Shown: positions 58,734 through 64,000 of the stretch, in pieces
How positions within the stretch are numbered: position 1 is the stretch's first letter
How the letters are laid out: each line of letters begins with the position of its first letter
NCBI RefSeq assembly: GCF_000875775.1
Contig: NZ_CP010868.1
Coordinates: 1,623,707 to 1,687,706 of the forward strand
Direction of reading: 5' to 3'
Origin: Nitrosopumilus piranensis
Lineage (GTDB): Archaea > Thermoproteota > Nitrososphaeria > Nitrososphaerales > Nitrosopumilaceae
DNA length: 64,000 nucleotides
Position numbers and translations under genes: made by a program
Notes under the pieces: generated by a model
What the model was told of the DNA's origin: nothing
Databases searched by the model: none
What the model saw: the letters and a program-made list of their open reading frames with translations, nothing else

Positions 58734-58817
58734 CTAGGAACCAAACATGGTCCAGAGTGCCACTGCACCAACCATTGCAATTAAAGAAATTCCAATTGCC
58801 TTCAAATCACTATTCAT
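58734..58817 (-). CDS. 27-aa membrane mini-protein
   Basis: ATG at 58817, TAG at 58734. A short charged start (MNSDLK) leads a 20-residue hydrophobic helix (AIGISLIAMVGAVALWTMF). Typical of single-TM mini-proteins of respiratory or transport complexes. The gene is convergent to the 93-aa gene, 3 bp away. Confidence 0.5.
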   Translation of the reverse strand: MNSDLKAIGISLIAMVGAVALWTMFGS

Positions 58818-58877
58818 AGTTTAATTTTAGAATTATTATAATTAAAGTGTTAATAAATTCTCAAAGATGATTTTAGA

Positions 58878-59834
58878 TCATCGTGGGAAAAATTTACTTT
58901 TTTTCTGTTTAGGTCGGGATTTTTGTTCTTTAGGTTTTGCAACAGGCTGTCGAATTTCATTACAATTCAAGCACAGCACCTTTAGTTCCTCTCTTGCAAG
59001 ATCAGGCTCTGAGATATATTTTCCCCAAGATGAGGCAGAACCGCTACGTCCAATTTCATCAAAAGAAGAATCATCAGAAACAGGACTAAACCCTAGAGCC
59101 CGTTCATCTTTAAATCCACAACTAGAGCAAACTTTGCCTCCCAAGATTTCAAATAATTTTTCTTTGATTGTTGCATAGAATTTATCTGATCCATTACTGA
59201 AAAAGCTCTCGCGTTTTTTTGAAAATTTATCATTTTTTAGTTTTCTAGGTCTATCTCTACTTGATTCTCTTCTGTCATCTCTGGAATATCTTGAGCCACT
59301 GTCATCTCTGCGAGATTCTCTTCTGTCATCTCTGGAGTATCTTGAACCTCTATCATCTCTTGAATAATTATCACGTCCTGAATCTTGTGGTTTATTTTGT
59401 CTAAAACAATCACTGCAGTAAACAGGTTTGTTGGTTCTTGGAACAAATGGGACTTCACATTCATCTCCACAATCAGCACATGTTACAGTTGTAGATTCGT
59501 CTCTGGAATATCTTGAGCCACTGTCATCTCTGCGAGATTCTCTTCTGTCATCTCTGGAGTATCTTGAACCTCTATCATCTCTTGAATAATTATCACGTCC
59601 TGAATCTTGTGGTTTATTTTGTCTAAAACAATCACTGCAATATACAGGCCTATCAGTTCTTGGAACAAATGGGACTTCACATTCATCTCCACAATCAGCA
59701 CACGTTACAGTTGCAGACTCTCTTTTTCTATCTCTAGAGTATCCATCATCTCTAGAATTTCTAAAAGAGCGAGTAGTATCATCTCTTCTTCTAGATTTTT
59801 TCTTATTAGAATACTTTGATTTGTAAAGTTCCAT
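58878..59834 (-). CDS. Arg/Asp-rich protein with duplicated zinc ribbon and degenerate HNH-like end
   Basis: 318 residues. Two copies of a zinc motif ('TCADCGDECEVPFVP' then 'PVYCSDCFRQNKP', about residues 43-76 and 117-150) are separated by Arg/Asp/Ser-rich stretches of 'SRYSRDDRRES' type. Residues 235-300 look like an HNH nuclease domain: 'CSSCGFKDERALGFSP' and 'VLCLNCNEIRQ', but the catalytic His residues of HNH are missing (the usual DH and NCH). The end is basic. It is probably an RNA- or DNA-binding protein with disordered regions. Confidence 0.78.
   Translation of the reverse strand: MELYKSKYSNKKKSRRRDDTTRSFRNSRDDGYSRDRKRESATVTCADCGDECEVPFVPRTDRPVYCSDCFRQNKPQDSGRDNYSRDDRGSRYSRDDRRESRRDDSGSRYSRDESTTVTCADCGDECEVPFVPRTNKPVYCSDCFRQNKPQDSGRDNYSRDDRGSRYSRDDRRESRRDDSGSRYSRDDRRESSRDRPRKLKNDKFSKKRESFFSNGSDKFYATIKEKLFEILGGKVCSSCGFKDERALGFSPVSDDSSFDEIGRSGSASSWGKYISEPDLAREELKVLCLNCNEIRQPVAKPKEQKSRPKQKKSKFFPR
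59281..59724. repeat. Two near-identical 222-bp tandem repeats
   Basis: Copy A about 59281-59502 and copy B about 59503-59724, both in frame (74 codons). They encode one zinc motif and its Arg/Asp-rich flank each. Few differences are seen, which implies a recent duplication or gene conversion. Confidence 0.85.
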
Positions 59835-59903
59835 GATTCTGATTATGTTGATTTTATTGGTTATAGATACTTAGAGGTTGTATTTGTGCCTAGAAAAAAA
59901 TAT

Positions 59904-60233
59904 TCAAACTAGTGATTTGTCCATTTCAGTTGCAAGAATTTCTTGTACTTTAAGAAAATATAATTTTGTTGAATAAGGCATATCATCTAAGTTATTGTCA
60001 ACTGCAATCATAAAATATCTAACAGCACGTTTTGAGATATCTAAATTAAATTTCATCAAAAGTATTGGATCTTGATGAACCTTGATTTTGTCTTGAAGCC
60101 AGGGGGGCGCCATCTCTATTGTTTCTTTGATAATTTTATCATACCAAAATGACAGATTCTGAGGATGTAATCCCTGTTTAAGATTAGATACATCCGTATC
60201 TATTTTTTTCATCATATGGTTAATGATTGCCAT
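59904..60233 (-). CDS. Conserved hypothetical protein (up to 109 aa)
   Basis: Met7 or Met8 may be the start. It is helical with 'LSFWYDKIIKETIEMAPPWLQDKI' and 'AVRYFMIAVDNNLDDMPYSTKLYFLKVQEIL', a single compact helical domain. No Cys clusters or membrane segments. It lies between the RD-rich gene and coaD, all leftward. The role is unknown. Confidence 0.68.
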   Translation of the reverse strand: MAIINHMMKKIDTDVSNLKQGLHPQNLSFWYDKIIKETIEMAPPWLQDKIKVHQDPILLMKFNLDISKRAVRYFMIAVDNNLDDMPYSTKLYFLKVQEILATEMDKSLV

Positions 60234-60285
60234 GAGACTGAATCCTAGAATTTTGTTTTATTGCAATTACTCAAAGTTCTGCAAG

Positions 60286-60762
60286 CTACTTGTCAATTGA
60301 TAACAAGTTTCCTTCTGGATCAATTTCAGAATTCTTGATTCTAGTTGTAGAGATTCTAGAGCCGTCTTTTGCCAAAAACATGGGCACAGTAATGATTTTG
60401 ACTGGAGGCAGACTCTTTTGAGCCCTTAACTTGTTTAGTGCATCTCCCTGATTACTTGTTTCATCACTTACTACAAGTGCCTCAACTTTGGGTTCTAAAA
60501 CTGCAGGTCCAAAATCATTTTCTAGTTTACTAATTTGAAAAGAAGAGTTTGGAAATTCTTTAAAAATAATTTCAGTTAGATTTGCTAGACGTTTTTCATA
60601 TTTGTTTGAAACAGTCTTTCCCTTTCTTTTTGCAAACTCATCACTAGTCAGTCCAATGATTACTTTATCTGAAATTTCAAAAGCACTTGAAAGTAGTATG
60701 ATATGTCCCCTATGAATTATATCAAATGTGCCTCCCATTGCAACTAGAGAGAATTCAGACAT
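60286..60762 (-). CDS. coaD: Phosphopantetheine adenylyltransferase (archaeal type)
   Basis: 158 residues. It transfers AMP to 4'-phosphopantetheine in CoA synthesis. The nucleotidyltransferase HxGH motif is 'GGTFDIIHRGHIILL' (residues about 10-24). 'IGLTSDEFAKRKGK' and 'DGSRISTTRIKN' (ISSTRIR-like) are also diagnostic. It is alone in CoA biosynthesis in this window. Confidence 0.94.
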   Translation of the reverse strand: MSEFSLVAMGGTFDIIHRGHIILLSSAFEISDKVIIGLTSDEFAKRKGKTVSNKYEKRLANLTEIIFKEFPNSSFQISKLENDFGPAVLEPKVEALVVSDETSNQGDALNKLRAQKSLPPVKIITVPMFLAKDGSRISTTRIKNSEIDPEGNLLSIDK

Positions 60763-60795
60763 GCCAATCTATGGGTTTCTTTGAAAATAAACCTA

Positions 60796-61860
60796 CTAGT
60801 TTACATTAATTAAAACAAATGGACCCTGTTCTGCCAAGGGAATGTTACTTCTATCCCAAACAAAAGTCTCAATGAAAAAGAGTCCACTTTTTTCTGGAAT
60901 CCAATCTACTACCTGAGATTGGAGTTTTGCAAATTCAAATCGTCCATCAAATTTTCCAATGTATTCGACTTTGCCAGTTTCAGCTTCTTTGATTTGAACA
61001 TAATACGTGTATGGAACATTATAGCTATTTTGTTCCTCAACAAACTCCACTGTGGTTTTACTTTCAATATTTACTGTAGAACCAAGTGGAATTTCAGATA
61101 GTTTGTTTCCATATGAATCAGTTACAGAAACACTTGATATCGATACAAGTTTTGTTAGTGATTGTGGTTTGGGAATTTTTACATCAACAAAATCAGAAGA
61201 GAACACATCTGATTCTGCAAATAACAAAAAGCCTACTGCTCTAAAATCAATTTTTTTATCAATATTAAATGAGACTTCAGCATCAGACTCAACATCACCT
61301 AATTCAATTGTTGCTACCTCAAGAATTCTAGGTGGTTCAAACCCATCATAGAATGCAAGGTAAACATTGGTGTTAGAATTTGGCGCACCGCTATTTTTCA
61401 ATACTCCTTCAAAGAACAGTGTTTTGTCCAATGAAACTTCACTAGTGTATACAGCAAGTCCTTTTTGTTTTGATGATGAAGAATCAAATCCCAGAAGAGT
61501 GATTGATGCTTGGGTAATTGCAGGATTTGGAGTTTCAGAGCGAATAGTAAATGGAGACTCACCATTTGGTGGAATTACCTCAAGGGTTGTTCTGCCTTGA
61601 ACAATCTCTATAGGATTAGGGTCAAGATCATCAAATAATTTTACTTGAATCAATACATTAGTAACAGAAGTTTGAGAATTGTGATTTTTAACAGCACCAA
61701 CTACAACAGTATAGCCATCAGAATCCTGATAGACAAAAGGAGTTTCACTTTTTAGAGATACTGAAAGTGTTGAAGGAGTATCAGTGACTTCAGCAGAAAA
61801 GGCTTGTGAAAATGGAATAAGAAGGAAAACCAAAAACGCGCCAAAAATGAATTTTTGCAT
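60796..61860 (-). CDS. Secreted beta-sandwich surface protein
   Basis: 354 residues. Signal peptide at residues 1-22 (FIFGAFLVFLLIPFSQAFSA). Three or four beta-sandwich modules follow, e.g. 'SVSLKSETPFVYQDSDGYTVVVGAVKN', 'TLFFEGVLKNSGAPNSNTNVYLAF' and 'SVSVTDSYGNKLSEIPLGSTVNIE'. CARDB/NPCBM-like. No C-terminal anchor. A near copy of its last 25 bases lies at 61936-61960. Confidence 0.78.
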   Translation of the reverse strand: MQKFIFGAFLVFLLIPFSQAFSAEVTDTPSTLSVSLKSETPFVYQDSDGYTVVVGAVKNHNSQTSVTNVLIQVKLFDDLDPNPIEIVQGRTTLEVIPPNGESPFTIRSETPNPAITQASITLLGFDSSSSKQKGLAVYTSEVSLDKTLFFEGVLKNSGAPNSNTNVYLAFYDGFEPPRILEVATIELGDVESDAEVSFNIDKKIDFRAVGFLLFAESDVFSSDFVDVKIPKPQSLTKLVSISSVSVTDSYGNKLSEIPLGSTVNIESKTTVEFVEEQNSYNVPYTYYVQIKEAETGKVEYIGKFDGRFEFAKLQSQVVDWIPEKSGLFFIETFVWDRSNIPLAEQGPFVLINVN

Positions 61861-61980
61861 CAGTATTTTTTTGGTATTGAGATTAATTTTCTAGAACATA
61901 TCATATAGTCAACAAGAAAGGTAACAACGTTTTACCTAGTTTACACTAATTAAACAAAATAATAAAAAGAGATGTAAGTT

Positions 61981-62082
61981 TTAGTTTCTCTTTGCGGTAA
62001 TTGCTAACCAGTAAATTAATCCTGGAGCTAAACCAACAATTAGTGGAATGAATACTGGCCATCCATCTACTGCGCTTGCCAT
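61981..62082 (-). CDS. 33-aa membrane mini-protein
   Basis: ATG at 62082, TAA at 61981. A soluble start with 'DGWPVF' leads a hydrophobic helix (IPLIVGLAPGLIYWLAI) and a basic end (TAKRN). The form is that of small accessory subunits of membrane complexes. It sits between tRNA-Ala and the surface-protein promoter. Confidence 0.55.
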   Translation of the reverse strand: MASAVDGWPVFIPLIVGLAPGLIYWLAITAKRN

Positions 62083-62158
62083 GAGGAAAAACGGAAACTT
62101 ATCCTATTTAAATCCATCCAGCAAACCCGAATTCTGCGAAGATCGTGCATATTAGAAG

Positions 62159-62232
62159 TGGACCGGACGGAATTTGAATCCGTGACCCCCCGCGTGCAAG
62201 GCGGGTATACTACCAGGCTATACTACCGGCCC
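62159..62232 (-). tRNA. tRNA-Ala (TGC)
   Basis: A 74-nt cloverleaf on the minus strand. Acceptor GGGCCGG pairs with CCGGTCC (one G-U), discriminator A. The anticodon loop CTTGCAC holds TGC (plus-strand 62196-62198) over CCCGC/GCGGG. No intron and no encoded CCA. Confidence 0.94.
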
Positions 62233-62312
62233 ACACGAGGTTTGATTAATCTGTGGATTTTAATTGTTGTCTTCTTGGCAAGAATTTTATTTGAAAGCAG
62301 GAATGTTTTCTC

Positions 62313-62867
62313 ATGGTACTTTTAGAATCTCAAGTTAAGCTAAAAGCAGGAGATATTGCACCTGATTTTGAGTTACTGGGAATTGATGACAAAAGACATT
62401 CCCTAAATAATTATAGCAATTACAAAGGAATCTTGATAATTTTCATGTGCAATCATTGTCCTTATGTCAAGGCAAAAGCTGATGCATTAAATGAATTGTA
62501 TGAAAAGTTTGGAAAAGATATTGCAATTATCGGAATCAACAGTAATGATTCAACAAATTATCCTGAAGACAGTTTTGATGCAATGAAAGAGACAGCAAAA
62601 GAGAAGGGATTTGGATTTGACTATTTGATAGATGAGACACAAGAGATTGCCAGGAAATATGGTGCAATGTGTACTCCAGACCCATTCTTGTTTAATGCCC
62701 AAAAACAGCTAGTATTTCATGGAAGAATTGACAATGCAATGAAGCCAGACGATACTGCTACAGAAAAGACCATGATTAACAACATCCAGAAATTATTAGA
62801 TGGAGAAAAAATCGAAAATGACTTTGATCCATCTATTGGCTGTTCAATCAAGTGGAAAGAAAATTAG
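62313..62867 (+). CDS. Thioredoxin-fold (AhpC/TSA-Redoxin) protein
   Basis: 184 residues. The redox centre is 'FMCNHCPYVKAK' (Cys46, Cys49) after 'APDFELLGIDDKRHSL'. A second Cys in 'GAMCTPDPFLF' with a cis-Pro is typical of Redoxin-family proteins. The end carries 'IGCSIKWK'. Function: thiol peroxidase or thiol-disulfide exchange in the cytosol. It precedes tRNA-Ile by 33 bp. Confidence 0.92.
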   Translation: MVLLESQVKLKAGDIAPDFELLGIDDKRHSLNNYSNYKGILIIFMCNHCPYVKAKADALNELYEKFGKDIAIIGINSNDSTNYPEDSFDAMKETAKEKGFGFDYLIDETQEIARKYGAMCTPDPFLFNAQKQLVFHGRIDNAMKPDDTATEKTMINNIQKLLDGEKIENDFDPSIGCSIKWKEN

Positions 62868-62900
62868 ACTTAAATGACTCTGGCCTAGAGATTTGTTCGT

Positions 62901-62975
62901 GGGCTCGTAGCTCAGCTTGGCTGGAGCGTTCGACTGATAATCGAAAGGTCATGAGTTCGAATCTCATCGGGCCCA
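62901..62975 (+). tRNA. tRNA-Ile (GAT)
   Basis: A 75-nt cloverleaf. Acceptor GGGCTCG pairs with CGGGCCC (one T-G), discriminator A. The anticodon loop CTGATAA holds GAT at 62936-62938. No intron, no encoded CCA. It ends directly before the stop of the convergent regulator gene. Confidence 0.95.
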
Positions 62976-63869
62976 TTACTTTAGATTTTGATATACTGTT
63001 TGAGACCACTGAATGATTTCATCTAATTTATCTGTCAAAAGATCAGAACTGTTCTTGGCTTTTTTTGAAGGATTTCCACAAAGTATCAATTTCATACGTT
63101 TTCCAGATTTTATTTTGATTGGATTAATTGAATCAGCAAAAAAGTTCAGTCCCGCATCTGTTTCTGAGAAAACAAGTACAATCAAAATACCTGGTTTTTG
63201 TTTCCAAATCTTTCCAACCAGTTTTTGAAAATCAAGATCAAACAAGACGTTGATTGCCGAAGACATATCCCCCAAATGAGAAACCTGCCATCCATCTGAA
63301 TGAAATGCAGTAGATGCTGCTTCTGCAAGTAGACTGCTATGAAAGTCAGCTGAAATTACAACTATGTTCTTTTTTGGATCAGCAACTATTGGAATTTGAT
63401 TTAAAATTTGAAGAGATTTGGAGATTGTAGTTCTAAGTAGGTTTTGCTCAGCAGAGCCAATTTTTCCTTCATCAAACAAGTTCTTGACTAACTCTATAGT
63501 AGGAGAAATAACTTCAATTATCAAACGATTAGCTGTTGCTCCAGAGTGCAGAGAGTTTCGAATCAAAGAGTAAACTTGATCTTCTTTTCCTTTAATCAAA
63601 TAATCAAGAAACAGAGGTCCGACTTTGAAATAGTCATCAGGAAAATTGAAAGATTCTTGTCCTGGCTCTAAAAACCACAACGTCATATTTCCAATATTTT
63701 TTTGTCTAACCAATCCTTCAACTGCAAAAACCTTGAGATATTTTGTCATGGTAATTCTGCTAATCTCCATTTTATCAGAAATCTCTACTCCTGACATTCC
63801 AGTTTCAGAATCCTTCAAAACTGAAATTAGTTTTTCACGAATTTCTTCAGCAGAATATCCTTTTCCCAT
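62976..63869 (-). CDS. HTH regulator with B12-fold sensor-like domain
   Basis: 297 residues. Residues 5-70 form a winged helix ('SGVEISDKMEISRITMTKYLKVFAVEGLVRQK'). Residues about 85-160 are the four-helix cap of B12-binding sensors, but the usual Trp and Glu-His motif is only 'GKIGSAEQNLL'. Residues 165-290 are a Rossmann-like fold with 'SADFHSSLLAEA' (Asp175 and His177 of the DxHxxG motif, the Gly replaced by Leu). It resembles the CarH/LitR group, which senses light through adenosylcobalamin. Cofactor binding is unproven. The stop adjoins tRNA-Ile. Confidence 0.82.
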   Translation of the reverse strand: MGKGYSAEEIREKLISVLKDSETGMSGVEISDKMEISRITMTKYLKVFAVEGLVRQKNIGNMTLWFLEPGQESFNFPDDYFKVGPLFLDYLIKGKEDQVYSLIRNSLHSGATANRLIIEVISPTIELVKNLFDEGKIGSAEQNLLRTTISKSLQILNQIPIVADPKKNIVVISADFHSSLLAEAASTAFHSDGWQVSHLGDMSSAINVLFDLDFQKLVGKIWKQKPGILIVLVFSETDAGLNFFADSINPIKIKSGKRMKLILCGNPSKKAKNSSDLLTDKLDEIIQWSQTVYQNLK

Positions 63870-64000
63870 AATTGCTCTTGGATGAAGGTATTGTATAAAG
63901 ACTAATTTTGATTAACACCAGAAATATATTTTTAAAATGGTTCTGTCACCTTTACAGTGTATATCCTCCATGTTACCCTTAGGTTGATAATTATCACAAG
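63870..64000. other. Intergenic end of window
   Basis: 130 bp with TATA-like ATATATTTTTAAAATG near 63925-63940, probably for a gene that starts beyond the window or for the regulator on the other strand. I see no convincing gene; a 16-codon ATG frame at 63938 has no support. Confidence 0.3.

Noticed and set aside
59237-59701. Two other minus-strand frames in the 222-bp repeats
   Set aside because: They are shifted readings of the Arg/Asp-rich gene and repeat because the DNA repeats.
63938-63988. 16-codon ATG frame at the right edge
   Set aside because: Too short and unsupported; the bases probably belong to a promoter.
1-64000. Mobile elements, prophage or integrase sites
   Set aside because: No transposase, integrase or inverted-repeat ends were recognised; tRNAs are not flanked by direct repeats that I can see.

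Overview
The window is a compact, AT-rich archaeal chromosome segment from an ammonia-oxidising thaumarchaeon, probably Nitrosopumilus or a close marine relative (Nitrososphaerota). The evidence is the combination of topoisomerase VI, archaeal histone, aIF2-beta, Rio1 and archaeal-type tRNA synthetases, copper proteins (a two-domain multicopper oxidase fused to a cupredoxin and a separate cupredoxin), surface proteins carrying the thaumarchaeal WW repeat, HTH_45 winged-helix paralogues and many tiny CxxC proteins. TTG starts are common, with a TATA-like box about 25-30 nt upstream. No insertion sequence, CRISPR array or rRNA was seen. No stretch over 300 bases lacks a gene or RNA.

Layout: 1-5 kb holds the end of a TOPRIM-type protein, a large secreted Ig-like protein, adenine/methylthioadenosine salvage (apt, mtnP) and small regulators. 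5-11.3 kb has a divergent pair of membrane proteins, one a membrane-tethered alpha-crystallin protein, then a leftward run aIF2-beta / DUF424 / rio1 / KH protein / top6B / top6A. 11.5-17.5 kb has DUF373, cis-prenyltransferase, Nudix, pyrF and purA. 17.5-22 kb has a YggX-like protein with a zinc knuckle, tiny zinc proteins, the multicopper oxidase-cupredoxin fusion and an HTH_45 regulator. 22-25.7 kb is a translation and tRNA-modification block (Sua5, THUMP protein, a MoaD-Cgi121 fusion, S17e with a repeat tail), TatD and histone. 25.7-30 kb has tRNA-Cys, a cupredoxin, a lone AIPR-family protein, small membrane proteins and tRNA-Thr. 30-39 kb has a sugar-phosphate mutase, thiL, uS11, a PDCD5-like protein, rtcB and a very large FecR/WW-repeat surface protein whose N-terminus looks frameshifted or uses a non-standard start.

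39-45 kb carries purB, an asparagine-synthase-like PP-loop protein, pterin genes (PCD, PTPS) and valS. 44.9-47.1 kb is the most unusual region: an Hsp20 gene followed on the same strand by five microproteins (amphipathic, membrane, three zinc) and a secreted protein. A perfect 11-bp palindrome and a divergent C2H2 zinc-finger gene sit upstream, and an 11-bp GC-rich hairpin sits inside the operon. 47-52 kb has pdxST, tRNA-Trp and aconitase. 52-58.7 kb has an HExxH protein, an Lrp-type RAM domain, an EVE protein, a probable new structured RNA of about 165 nt, pheST and trpS. 58.7-64 kb has TM microproteins, an Arg/Asp-rich protein with a 222-bp duplication and a decayed HNH-like domain, coaD, a secreted protein, tRNA-Ala, a thioredoxin-fold protein, tRNA-Ile and an HTH/B12-fold regulator.

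Functional themes are purine and adenine handling (apt, mtnP, purA, purB), translation and tRNA maturation (Sua5, THUMP, Cgi121, RtcB, ValRS, PheRS, TrpRS, five tRNAs), copper redox proteins, and proteostasis by two alpha-crystallin proteins. The best candidates for undescribed biology are the Hsp20 microprotein operon with its palindrome, the MoaD-Cgi121 fusion with an internal diglycine, and the two-hairpin RNA with the same 11-nt sequence in each hairpin.
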